6,122 nucleotides of DNA from Pseudomonadota bacterium (GTDB lineage: Bacteria > Pseudomonadota > Gammaproteobacteria > GRL18): assembly GCA_030632745.1 (NCBI GenBank), contig DAOVUE010000109.1, positions 1 to 6,122 on the forward strand, in the 5' to 3' direction. The notes beneath the pieces were generated by a model. The model was given only the letters and a program-made list of their open reading frames with translations, was not told the origin of the DNA and did no database searches. Every line of letters starts with the position of its first letter. Within the stretch, counting starts at the first letter, position 1. Made by a program: the position numbers and the translations under genes. Shown here one piece after another: positions 1 to 6,094 of this stretch.

Positions 1-66
1 CGGACAAGTTTATTGGCTGAAGGCTCTTATTTCGCTGAGGACTCTTATTTCGCTGACGGCTCCTAG
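1..66 (+). CDS. Partial CDS: C-terminal tail of an upstream gene with a hexapeptide repeat
   Basis: Reading frame 1 is open from the first base to a TAG at 64-66 and encodes RTSLLAEGSYFAEDSYFADGS. The peptide repeats a six-residue unit (GSYFAE, DSYFAD, with a diverged LLAEGS before them), matching an 18-bp DNA period. A period that is a multiple of three and ends at a stop codon suggests the 3' end of a real rightward gene whose body lies outside the window. It would converge on the leftward 65-residue gene ending at 134. The product cannot be identified from 21 residues. The minus strand is also open across the same bases, so coding on + is an inference; the repeat could also be non-coding. 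Confidence 0.4.
   Translation, partial: RTSLLAEGSYFAEDSYFADGS
9..62. repeat. 18-bp direct tandem repeat, three copies
   Basis: Three adjacent 18-bp units lie at 9-26, 27-44 and 45-62. Units two and three agree at 16 of 18 positions and share TTATTTCGCTGA. Unit one is more diverged, with 13 of 18 matching unit two. The array may continue left of the window. It coincides with the repeated SYFA(E/D) peptide read on the + strand. Confidence 0.7.
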
Positions 67-133
67 AGACTGTAATTATAGCAAGCAGGTTAAATAAAGA
101 TAGACGGGTTAATAAACAATATAATGAAGTCTG

Positions 134-331
134 TCATGTTTTGGCACAAGTTTTATAAACAGCCATAACGGACTTTAGTTCCTGTAGTATGATTTGACGT
201 TCATCGGGGGTAAGTTCATTTATAATACTAATGGGCTGATTATTTTCCATTGCTTCTATGGTGGCATTGACGCTGTCACAACCACTTTGACATAAAATTT
301 CTAAATAACGGGTTAATTTATTATGATCCAT
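134..331 (-). CDS. Hypothetical protein, 65 aa, downstream partner of the FliL-like gene
   Basis: I do not recognise this small protein. It has no signal peptide or membrane segment and looks like a soluble, mostly helical polypeptide. An N-terminal helix carries Cys14 and Cys18 (CQSGC), a middle stretch is rich in Asn and Ile, and LTPDERQIILQELKSV (about residues 40-55) reads as a second amphipathic helix. Cys62 lies near the end. The ATG at 329-331 is 29 bp after the stop of the FliL-like gene on the same strand with no terminator between, so the two are probably co-transcribed. The ribosome binding site is weak (GAGAG about 11 bases before the start). The tail TPDERQIILQEL resembles short regulatory or adaptor proteins only in general character. 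The case that it is real rests on operon position and plausible composition. Confidence 0.7.
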   Translation of the reverse strand: MDHNKLTRYLEILCQSGCDSVNATIEAMENNQPISIINELTPDERQIILQELKSVMAVYKTCAKT

Positions 332-360
332 AGGTGTACTGGCTCTCAGTCAAATATAGC

Positions 361-807
361 TTACTGAATAACAAAGTTGGTAAAATACAGTCCTTCGATT
401 TGTTTCTTTCCAGTGAGATCTTCTAATACTTTTTCAACCTCTCCCTGTATTTCCAGCTGCAGTGCTTTCTTCTTTTTCGGGGTATTAACACTGTCCCGGG
501 TTTGTGCTGAAAGCCGGCTGATGATTACATCACGCAAGGGTGCATTGTGTGTTTGGACTTCTGCTATGGCCTCTGGTGAACCCAGGACCTGCAGTCGAAC
601 CTGTAAGAAACGCATTCTGCGTCCTTCAGTGTGGAGATTGACAATAAACGGAGGAGACAGTTCATAATAGCGGGTATTATCCTCAGCTTCCGCATTTTCC
701 TGTTCTTCAGCACAGGCCGGTGTTATAAGTGAAAATGCAAGAATAAGGAGCAATACTACAGATAAGTATTTTTTAGGGAGATGGATTAAAAAACTGAATT
801 TTTGCAT
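361..807 (-). CDS. FliL-family protein (flagellar basal body-associated FliL domain), exported
   Basis: This 148-residue protein is a member of the FliL family, whose classical members sit in the inner membrane at the flagellar motor and interact with the stator. Family landmarks are in order: YYELSPPFIVNL (47-58), the strand RFLQVRLQVLG (66-76), the helix with NAPLRDVIISRLS (88-100) and the C-terminal signature YFTNFVIQ (141-148). The N-terminus has KK at 12-13, a hydrophobic core at about 14-28 and ITPACAEE. ACA followed by EE suits signal peptidase I cleavage after residue 33; Cys32 is not in a good lipobox because Thr and Pro occupy -3 and -2. The product may therefore be periplasmic, though an uncleaved anchor is possible. 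The start is supported by GGTAG seven bases upstream. No flagellar genes are in the window, so this is probably a stand-alone FliL-like paralogue rather than canonical fliL. Confidence 0.85.
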   Translation of the reverse strand: MQKFSFLIHLPKKYLSVVLLLILAFSLITPACAEEQENAEAEDNTRYYELSPPFIVNLHTEGRRMRFLQVRLQVLGSPEAIAEVQTHNAPLRDVIISRLSAQTRDSVNTPKKKKALQLEIQGEVEKVLEDLTGKKQIEGLYFTNFVIQ

Positions 808-840
808 AAAAATCTACCGTGAAAAAGAATGTTATGAATT

Positions 841-849
841 ATTATATCA
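841..849 (-). promoter_or_regulatory. Extended -10 promoter of the FliL-like operon
   Basis: On the minus strand the bases read TGATATAAT, a perfect TATAAT with the TGn extension of an extended -10 element. No good -35 box is visible at 16-18 bp, as is usual for this promoter class. Transcription would start near 833-835 and leave a leader of about 25 bases before the ATG at 805-807, with the GGTAG ribosome binding site inside it. It gives the FliL-like gene and the 65-residue gene their own transcript. Confidence 0.55.
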
Positions 850-873
850 TTATTAAGCTGATAACTAGAGTTT

Positions 874-897
874 AAAAAAGTTCAGCAGAGTCTCTGC
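874..897 (-). terminator. Candidate rho-independent terminator of the kinase gene
   Basis: On the minus strand GCAGAGACTCTGC forms a 5-bp stem with a 3-base loop (885-897), followed after TGAAC by six T (875-880). The stem overlaps the last codons of the kinase gene and lies just upstream of the FliL operon promoter, where a terminator would be expected. The stem is short and the gap to the T run is longer than ideal, so it may be weak. Confidence 0.35.
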
Positions 898-1814
898 ATC
901 ATATTAACAGCCTGATTGAGATAAGATGTACCAAATAAATTGGCATGATTAAGAATATGATAAAGATTGTACAGGGTTTTACGGATTTTGTATCCTTCAT
1001 CGAGTGGCCAGGCTTCATTATAAGCAGAATAAAAGTCTGCATTAAAGCCGCCAAACAGTTCAGTCATGGCTAAGTCTGTTTCTCGATCGCCATAATAGAG
1101 AGCCGGATCAAAAATAACCGGCTGAGACTGTTCATTATAGGCATAGTTTCCTGACCATAAATCTCCATGCAGCAGTGACGCCGGAGGATTATGATTTTTT
1201 AACAGTACCTCCAGCTGTTTCAGTAGTTTATCCGACAAGGGCATTAAACTGGACTGATAACCCTTGTCATAAAGCATTTTAAACTGGGGAATCATGCGTT
1301 CCTCACGCCAGAAATTGAGCCAGTTCGAATGATATTGGTTACTTTGTGGAGTACTGCCGATAATGTTATCCTGATACCATCCATAGTGCTTAGAACTGAT
1401 TTTGTGCATTTGAGCCAGAGCCTGCCCCATTGCCCTGGCATCACCCTGAGCATTCATGGCTAAGTATTCTAATACCAGATAGCTCTTGTTTAGTTCATTT
1501 GTCTGTTTTTCCGCAGAGTTTGTCGCAGCTTTTCCCGTAGATTTTGTTGTGCCAAAGCAGACAGGTTTTGGGATCTGCATTATCTCAGTTTGTGATAATT
1601 CATTCAGACTGTCAAATTCTACCTGGAACATATACTCCAGAGCGGCAGAATTTAATTTAACAAAATAATTAAGCTGTTCCTGATGCTGATTGATGCCGCT
1701 GATTTTATATGCGGCATTAATACTGCCCCCGCCAACACTGGTTTTTTGTGTTATCTGAAAGGATGAGCCAAGGCTTTGGCTGATATGGTGTGCAATTGAT
1801 TGCCAGCAGGTCAT
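882..1814 (-). CDS. Fructosamine/ketosamine-3-kinase family protein (YniA-like)
   Basis: This 310-residue protein matches the fructosamine-3-kinase family and aligns along its length with E. coli YniA. Eukaryotic members phosphorylate sugars attached to protein amines, which destabilises the adduct; bacterial members act on ribulosamines or have unproven substrates. The aminoglycoside-phosphotransferase-like fold is visible: nucleotide loop VGGGSINAAY (27-36), Lys53 in FVKLN, hinge LVLEYL (113-118), WxxFWREER (165-173), catalytic loop HGDLWSGN (216-223, Asp218 and Asn223), metal-binding FDPA (Asp236) and YGDRETDLAM (241-250), then YNLYHILNHANLFG (282-295). The start agrees with the family N-terminus although no clear ribosome binding site precedes it. 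It is about 20 residues longer than YniA, mostly from a polar insert at about 91-110. It is transcribed divergently from priA. Cytoplasmic; the substrate cannot be read from the sequence. Confidence 0.92.
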   Translation of the reverse strand: MTCWQSIAHHISQSLGSSFQITQKTSVGGGSINAAYKISGINQHQEQLNYFVKLNSAALEYMFQVEFDSLNELSQTEIMQIPKPVCFGTTKSTGKAATNSAEKQTNELNKSYLVLEYLAMNAQGDARAMGQALAQMHKISSKHYGWYQDNIIGSTPQSNQYHSNWLNFWREERMIPQFKMLYDKGYQSSLMPLSDKLLKQLEVLLKNHNPPASLLHGDLWSGNYAYNEQSQPVIFDPALYYGDRETDLAMTELFGGFNADFYSAYNEAWPLDEGYKIRKTLYNLYHILNHANLFGTSYLNQAVNMMQRLC

Positions 1815-1826
1815 AGAGAATATAAT
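1800..1826 (+). promoter_or_regulatory. Candidate priA promoter
   Basis: A perfect TATAAT at 1821-1826 has TTGCCA (five of six to consensus) upstream at 1800-1805, but with a short 15-bp spacer; TTGATT at 1796-1801 gives 19 bp instead. Transcription would begin near 1833, about 45 bases before the priA ATG. The -35 box lies inside the first codons of the divergent kinase gene. The spacing is not ideal, so activity is uncertain. Confidence 0.4.
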
Positions 1827-1839
1827 AGTTTTAGATTAA

Positions 1840-1868
1840 AATTTACTAAATCATAACCCGAACTTCAA
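1840..1868 (-). promoter_or_regulatory. Candidate promoter of the kinase gene
   Basis: On the minus strand a -35 box TTGAAG (1863-1868) and a -10 box TAAATT (1840-1845) are separated by exactly 17 bp. Each matches four of six consensus bases. The start site would be near 1833, leaving a leader of about 18 bases before the ATG at 1812-1814. The -35 box lies within 15 bases of the priA start codon, so the two genes would compete for this short gap. Confidence 0.35.
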
Positions 1869-1877
1869 GTATAAACA

Positions 1878-4136
1878 ATGCCGCATATTATTCAGGTCGC
1901 AGTCCCGACACCGTTACGCAGAAAATTTGATTATCTTCTCAGCGATGCCATTAATCCAGAAGATGTTCTACCCGGTATGCGTGTTTTAGTACCCTTTGGT
2001 CGAACTAAACAGATTGCGCTAGTCCTGGCTCATGCTGAACAGACTGATATTGAGTTAAAAAAATTACGTCCCATTGATAAAATTCTGGATGCTGAGCCCA
2101 TTCTGCCGCAAGATATTATTAAGTTATTGACCTGGGTTGCCGATTATTATCAGCATCCCATTGGAGAGGTCTTTCAAACAGCTTTGCCGGTACATTATCG
2201 AAAAAAAGAAACCGCTTTAGAGCCGCAGATTAAGCAATGGTTTTTGACTGAGACCGGGAGTCAGGCGGATTGGGATGAATTAAAAAGGGCTGTACGGCAA
2301 CGCAGTATTCTGCAGCAGCTGAAATTATCACCACAGGGTGTTACAAAGGATCAATTAGCCGCTCAGCAGGAAGGGCAATGGCAAACGGCGTTAAAAACAC
2401 TACAACAAAAACAATGGATTGAATCCAGGGTGAAGCCGATAGAAAATGAGCACTGTTATTTAAAGGATAATATACAAAAAAATGCCGGCCTGCTGTTAAA
2501 TCCGGAGCAACAGCAAGCAGTACATCATTTACTGGAAAATGACGGGCAATACTGTGCCAGTTTGATTGATGGAATTACCGGCAGCGGTAAGACTGAAGTG
2601 TATTTGTCTTTTATTAAACAGCAGTTAGAAAATTCAAAACAGGTTTTAGTTTTAGTCCCTGAGATTGGCTTAACCCCGCAGCTTATTGAGCGTTTTGAAG
2701 AGCGCTTTTCCGTCAGGATAAAAACACTGCACTCCGGGCTTAATAATACTCAGCGTATGAAAGTCTGGCAGCAGGCGTCCAGTGGTGAAGTGCGTATTTT
2801 AATTGGTACCCGATCGGCTGTTTTTACCCCCATGCCGGATTTGGGAGCTATTATTATTGATGAAGAACATGATCTTTCTTTTAAACAGCAGGATGGCATT
2901 CGCTATTCAGCAAAAGATATTGCTCTGGTGCGTGCTAACAATGCCAGAATTCCTATAGTGTTGGGAACAGCAACACCTTCGATGGAATCACTCTATCTTT
3001 GTCAAACGGGGAAAATGGCTCATCTGATTTTACGCCAGCGTGCAGGTGGTGCTGAATCCCCGCAGGTGCATATCATTGATGTGAGAGGTCAATATCTGCA
3101 GCATGGTCTGAGTCGAACCCTTATTGAACTCATTAAACAGCACCTGGACAGAAAAAATCAGGTGTTATTATTTCAGAATCGGCGTGGCTATGCGCCTGTT
3201 TTACTGTGTAATAAATGCGGCTGGATCAGTCATTGTCATCGTTGTGATGCTAAATTAACCTATCATTACGGGCATAACCGTTTACGCTGTCATCATTGCC
3301 AGCATGAACAGGCTATACCTGCTCAATGCCCTGAATGTGCTAATACAGAAATGTCCTGTCTTGGTGTGGGTACAGAACGGGTGGAAAAAACAGCAAAAGA
3401 ATTATTTCCTGAAACTGAGGTGATTCGTATTGACCGGGATACGACACAGCGCAAAGATGCCTTACAGAATATACTGGAAAAAGTCAGAGACGGCAGTCAG
3501 CAAATATTAATCGGTACGCAAATGTTAGCCAAGGGACATCATTTTCCTAATGTGACTTTAGTGGCTATTTTAGATATTGACCAGGGTTTATATTCTGTTG
3601 ATTTTCGTGCGCCTGAGCGTTTAGCACAATTGATTGTACAGGTTTCCGGTCGAGCAGGCAGGGAAGAGAAAAAAGGTCAGGTGCTGCTGCAGACGTCACA
3701 CCCGGAAGATGAAATGCTGAATACGCTGTTAAATTCAGGCTATGCGGGTTTTGCTGAAAAAGTACTTAAGGAGCGCAGAGAGCTGCTGCTTCCACCCTAT
3801 GCTTATCAGGCAATGATTCGGGCAGAATCGAATAAGATTGAAAATTATCAAAGCTTTCTGGAATATTGTTTTCAAGCCTTAAGCTCAATAAAACAACAGC
3901 TGCTGAAGAGTCAAAATAGTACTCAAAAGAGCACTCATAATATACAATTCCTGGGGCCTGTTCCTGCTCCCATGGAAAAAAAGGCAGGTAAATATCGCGG
4001 GCAGATGTTCGATGAGGAGGATAAAAGGGTAATGTTGCATGATTTAGTTAGTGTATTGATAAATAGTGTTGAAGCCAATAAAGCGGCTCAGCGAGTACGC
4101 TGGTCAATTGATATTGATCCGCAGGATTTGAGTTAA
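1878..4136 (+). CDS. priA: Primosomal protein N' (replication restart helicase PriA)
   Basis: PriA recognises stalled or collapsed forks and recombination intermediates, unwinds the lagging arm 3' to 5', and loads the replicative helicase with PriB/DnaT or PriC. The 752 residues (E. coli 732) are complete. The N-terminal DNA-binding domain starts VAVPTPLRRKFDYLL (8-22). Walker A is GITGSGKT (232-239, Lys238), motif Ia VPEIGLTPQL (260-269), Walker B DEEH (328-331), motif III GTATPS (363-368). Eight cysteines for two zinc ions are at 444, 447, 453, 456, 471, 474, 484 and 487. Motif V lies around GTQMLAKGHHFPNV (546-559) and motif VI is QVSGRAGR (588-595). The C-terminal domain includes LLPPY (637-641) and GPVPAPMEKKAGKYR (693-707). 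A polar stretch at about 674-688 may be a linker insert. The start fits the family N-terminus, but no clear ribosome binding site precedes it. Confidence 0.98.
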   Translation: MPHIIQVAVPTPLRRKFDYLLSDAINPEDVLPGMRVLVPFGRTKQIALVLAHAEQTDIELKKLRPIDKILDAEPILPQDIIKLLTWVADYYQHPIGEVFQTALPVHYRKKETALEPQIKQWFLTETGSQADWDELKRAVRQRSILQQLKLSPQGVTKDQLAAQQEGQWQTALKTLQQKQWIESRVKPIENEHCYLKDNIQKNAGLLLNPEQQQAVHHLLENDGQYCASLIDGITGSGKTEVYLSFIKQQLENSKQVLVLVPEIGLTPQLIERFEERFSVRIKTLHSGLNNTQRMKVWQQASSGEVRILIGTRSAVFTPMPDLGAIIIDEEHDLSFKQQDGIRYSAKDIALVRANNARIPIVLGTATPSMESLYLCQTGKMAHLILRQRAGGAESPQVHIIDVRGQYLQHGLSRTLIELIKQHLDRKNQVLLFQNRRGYAPVLLCNKCGWISHCHRCDAKLTYHYGHNRLRCHHCQHEQAIPAQCPECANTEMSCLGVGTERVEKTAKELFPETEVIRIDRDTTQRKDALQNILEKVRDGSQQILIGTQMLAKGHHFPNVTLVAILDIDQGLYSVDFRAPERLAQLIVQVSGRAGREEKKGQVLLQTSHPEDEMLNTLLNSGYAGFAEKVLKERRELLLPPYAYQAMIRAESNKIENYQSFLEYCFQALSSIKQQLLKSQNSTQKSTHNIQFLGPVPAPMEKKAGKYRGQMFDEEDKRVMLHDLVSVLINSVEANKAAQRVRWSIDIDPQDLS

Positions 4137-4157
4137 AGTTATTCTTTAGATTTTTTT
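4134..4157 (+). terminator. Candidate terminator after priA
   Basis: TAAAG (4134-4138) pairs with CTTTA (4144-4148) across a 5-base loop, followed by GA and seven T (4151-4157). The position, overlapping the priA stop codon, is right for an intrinsic terminator. The stem is only 5 bp and AT-rich, so termination may be partial and allow read-through into cca. Confidence 0.35.
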
Positions 4158-4184
4158 ATGCTAGATTCTAATGTGTTAATTAAG

Positions 4185-4190
4185 CATAAT
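4185..4190 (+). promoter_or_regulatory. Possible -10 box for cca
   Basis: CATAAT matches five of six -10 bases and lies 50 bp before the cca start. The best hexamer at 17 bp upstream, TAGATT (4162-4167), matches only three of six -35 bases. cca may be transcribed from here, by read-through from priA, or both. Confidence 0.25.
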
Positions 4191-4196
4191 AGATTA

Positions 4197-4214
4197 CCTG
4201 GGAATCAAACCGGG
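4197..4214 (+). other. Small stem-loop in the cca leader
   Basis: CCTGG (4197-4201) and CCGGG (4210-4214) pair over 5 bp, with one G-U pair, around an 8-base loop. It is the only G+C-rich structure in the priA-cca gap, lies 25 bases before the start codon and has no T run after it. Its role is unknown; it could simply be chance. Confidence 0.25.
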
Positions 4215-4239
4215 CGGCAACTAACGCTGGAAGAATGTT

Positions 4240-5454
4240 ATGCAAGTGTACAAAGTGGGTGGGGCGGTTAGAGATAAACTGCTGAATAGAAAAGTAGTTG
4301 ATCACGACTATGTGGTTGTGGGTGCCACTATAGAAGAAATGCTGGCGGCCGGCTATACGCCTGTGGGTAAAGATTTTCCCGTTTTTCTGCATCCGCAAAC
4401 GCATGATGAATATGCTTTAGCCCGAACTGAGCGTAAAGTCGCCAAAGGTTATCATGGCTTTGAGTTTTTTGCTGATAGTGATGTGACTCTGGAGGAAGAT
4501 TTAATCCGCAGAGATTTAACCATCAATGCTATCGCTGAGGATGAACAGGGTAATTTATACGATCCTTATCATGGAGTAGATGATCTCAATAAGCGTATTT
4601 TGCGTCATGTATCACCTTCTTTTGCTGAGGATCCGCTGCGGGTGCTGAGAGTGGCTCGTTTTGCTGCCCGTTATGCTGATTATGGCTTTGTTATAGCGGA
4701 TGAAACACTGGCAATGATGCAGTGTCTGGTGGATCATAATGAAGTCGATGCGCTGGTCGCTGAACGGGTCTGGCAGGAAGTGGAAAAAGCACTGGCGGAT
4801 AATAATCCGTGGATATTCTTCGAGGTATTACGCCAGTGCGGTGCTTTAGCACGTTTATTTCCAGAACTTGAACGTTTATTTGGTGTGCCTCAGTCACCGC
4901 AATGGCACCCGGAAATTGATACTGGAATTCATACTATGATGGTTCTGCAACAAGCTGCTCAACTCACTCAGGATCCGCTGGTACGATTTGCCGCCCTGGT
5001 GCATGACTTAGGTAAGGGTACTACCCCGAAACAGGAATGGCCGAAACATATTGCCCATGAATTTCGCGGAGTGGCCCTGGTCGAGAGACTTTGCCAGCGT
5101 CTCAAAGTGCCTAAACATTATACTGCCCTGGCCCTGCTGGTGACCGAATTTCATTTAAATTATCATCGCATAGAAGAGCTGAAACCTTCGACCATAGTTG
5201 ATCTATTATCCCGACTGGATGCGTTTCGCCGTCCGCAGCGTTTTGAACAATTTCTGTTAGCCTGTGAAGCGGATGCGAAAGGTCGTCTGGGTTTTGAAAA
5301 CAGCTCTGCAGAGAAAACTCAGAGATTCAGAGACTTTTTTCATGCGGCAGATCAGGTTCAAACTAAAGAGATTGTGACCCAGGGATTTAAAGGCTTTGAA
5401 ATTGCTGAACAATTAAGAATAAAGCGTATAGCGGCGGTAAAAGCCTGTAAGTAA
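4240..5454 (+). CDS. cca: Multifunctional CCA protein: tRNA nucleotidyltransferase with HD phosphohydrolase domain
   Basis: This class II tRNA nucleotidyltransferase adds or repairs the 3' CCA of tRNAs from CTP and ATP without a nucleic acid template. At 404 residues it aligns with E. coli Cca (about 412). The catalytic domain has GGAVRD (7-12), metal-binding Asp21 and Asp23 (DHD), DFPVFLHPQTHDEYALARTERK (45-66 region) and RRDLTINA (90-97). EDPLRVLR (130-137) and AERVW (174-178) belong to the neck that selects the incoming base. The C-terminal HD domain, typical of the gammaproteobacterial enzyme and in E. coli a metal-dependent phosphatase/phosphodiesterase, shows WHPEIDTGIHT (222-232), HDLGKG (255-260) and EFH (303-305), so its metal ligands look intact. 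The start is fixed by GGAAG (4229-4233) six bases upstream and an in-frame TAA at 4222. The protein ends about 8 residues earlier than in E. coli, without losing the domain. Confidence 0.98.
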   Translation: MQVYKVGGAVRDKLLNRKVVDHDYVVVGATIEEMLAAGYTPVGKDFPVFLHPQTHDEYALARTERKVAKGYHGFEFFADSDVTLEEDLIRRDLTINAIAEDEQGNLYDPYHGVDDLNKRILRHVSPSFAEDPLRVLRVARFAARYADYGFVIADETLAMMQCLVDHNEVDALVAERVWQEVEKALADNNPWIFFEVLRQCGALARLFPELERLFGVPQSPQWHPEIDTGIHTMMVLQQAAQLTQDPLVRFAALVHDLGKGTTPKQEWPKHIAHEFRGVALVERLCQRLKVPKHYTALALLVTEFHLNYHRIEELKPSTIVDLLSRLDAFRRPQRFEQFLLACEADAKGRLGFENSSAEKTQRFRDFFHAADQVQTKEIVTQGFKGFEIAEQLRIKRIAAVKACK

Positions 5455-5456
5455 TT

Positions 5457-5471
5457 CAGGTTTTAATCCTG
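5457..5471. terminator. Weak hairpin between convergent cca and VanZ-like genes
   Basis: CAGG and CCTG pair around a 7-base AT loop (TTTTAAT) spanning the 8-bp gap between the two stop codons and the last codons of the VanZ-like gene. A 4-bp stem with no long T run is marginal. It is noted because a bidirectional terminator would be expected exactly here. Confidence 0.2.
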
Positions 5472-5894
5472 TTGGTTATAGAGCCATACATCAAATCTGG
5501 ACAAGAGTGTTGTAAAAAAAGTCCCGGATAATAAAAAGGCACAAACTGCACCGATAGAGTTAGCAATTTCATCGGCATAGTCAAAGCTGCGATAGGACGT
5601 CATACCCTGCATTATTTCAATCAACAGTCCCAATAGAACAGCCGCCAGCAAAATAAATAATTGCATAGTCTTCTTTTTGTACAATTGGACAAACCATCCA
5701 ACCAGAATAAAATACATTAGACTATGGATGATTTTGTCTGTATGACTGAAAGGAATATTAACCTGGGGTACTTTAGCTAAAGAGGCCAGCAGAATAAAAG
5801 CAATATATAATATTCCCAGCATAATCCATGCGGTTCTGTAGTGCATAATGGCAGGTGTAGTATCGTGCTGATGGTGTTTATTATATTTTGTCAT
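5463..5894 (-). CDS. VanZ-family integral membrane protein
   Basis: This 143-residue protein has the layout of the VanZ-like family: four hydrophobic segments at about 23-40, 56-71, 77-95 and 110-131. The conserved polar positions are DKIIH (53-57, Asp53 and His57), IEIMQG (92-97, Glu93 and Gln96) and RSFDYADEIANSIG (102-115, Arg102, Asp105, Asp108, Asn112). VanZ in the vanA cluster raises teicoplanin resistance, but most chromosomal relatives such as this have no known function and should not be called resistance genes. GAGC nine bases upstream supports the first ATG (5892-5894); the second Met (residue 17) has no ribosome binding site. The His-rich N-terminus (NKHHQHD, 5-11) would be cytosolic if the N-in topology holds. 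It converges on cca and its upstream side borders the palindromic repeat at 5938. Confidence 0.88.
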   Translation of the reverse strand: MTKYNKHHQHDTTPAIMHYRTAWIMLGILYIAFILLASLAKVPQVNIPFSHTDKIIHSLMYFILVGWFVQLYKKKTMQLFILLAAVLLGLLIEIMQGMTSYRSFDYADEIANSIGAVCAFLLSGTFFTTLLSRFDVWLYNQQD

Positions 5895-5937
5895 GCAGTT
5901 AAGCTCATCATCAATTTGATTTTAAAGCGGATGCTAA

Positions 5938-6094
5938 GGAACGTTCATGAAATAACTTAGACAACTAACTTGTCTTTTTGCCCATCTTCAGCGTTATGAA
6001 AACATGTATGTAGAGTAACTACATACCTGTTTTCAAGCCTTCAAGATAAACAAAAATCCTAAGTTATTTGTCTAAGTTATTTCGTTCACGTCCC
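5938..6094. mobile_element. MITE-like near-palindromic element, about 157 bp, non-coding
   Basis: Both halves of this stretch are reverse complements about position 6016. The outermost 11 bases of each end (GGAACGTTCAT on the left, GGGACGTGAAC read inward from the right) agree at 7 positions. The next 16, GAAATAACTTAGACAA at 5949-5964 and its complement at 6068-6083, agree perfectly. The middle of the arms is diverged with small bulges (TTTTTG and ATCTT still match). The innermost 17 bases pair with one mismatch around a 5-base loop. TAA lies immediately outside both ends (5935-5937 and 6095-6097), possibly a target duplication. It holds no plausible gene. The structure suits a miniature inverted-repeat element or a large REP-type unit moved by a transposase elsewhere. 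I cannot assign the family. Confidence 0.6.
5997..6035. repeat. Central stem-loop of the palindromic element
   Basis: TGAAAACATGTATGTAG (5997-6013) pairs with CTACATACCTGTTTTCA (6019-6035), 16 of 17 positions, around the loop AGTAA. It is the best conserved part of the arms apart from the ends. It has no T run and sits 103 bases upstream of the VanZ-like start, so it is a structural core of the repeat rather than a terminator for a gene in view. Confidence 0.75.

Noticed and set aside
9..62. The 18-bp repeats as the edge of a CRISPR array.
   Set aside because: The units are adjacent with no spacers, are too short, and run in frame into a stop codon.
377..667. A 96-residue + strand reading frame opposite the FliL-like gene.
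   Set aside because: It is the antisense shadow of a gene with clear family motifs, has no ribosome binding site and has a composition rich in Ser and Cys typical of a shadow frame.
4195..4216. On the minus strand GGTTTGATTCC resembles the T-arm of a tRNA, just upstream of a tRNA-processing gene.
   Set aside because: The flanking bases do not form the acceptor stem, the required upstream anticodon and D arms would lie inside the cca coding sequence, and no cloverleaf can be drawn. It is a chance match within a small hairpin.
4180..4404. A 74-residue minus-strand frame across the start of cca.
   Set aside because: It lies opposite the highly conserved catalytic domain of cca and shows no family features or translation signals.
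5463..5894. Reading the VanZ-like gene as an antibiotic resistance determinant.
   Set aside because: No vanHAX or other resistance genes are present, the family is widespread in chromosomes with no known role, and glycopeptides do not normally reach the target in Gram-negative bacteria.
5938..6094. The palindromic region as an intrinsic terminator of the VanZ-like gene.
   Set aside because: It lies on the promoter side of that gene, is far larger than a terminator and has no T run after the central stem.
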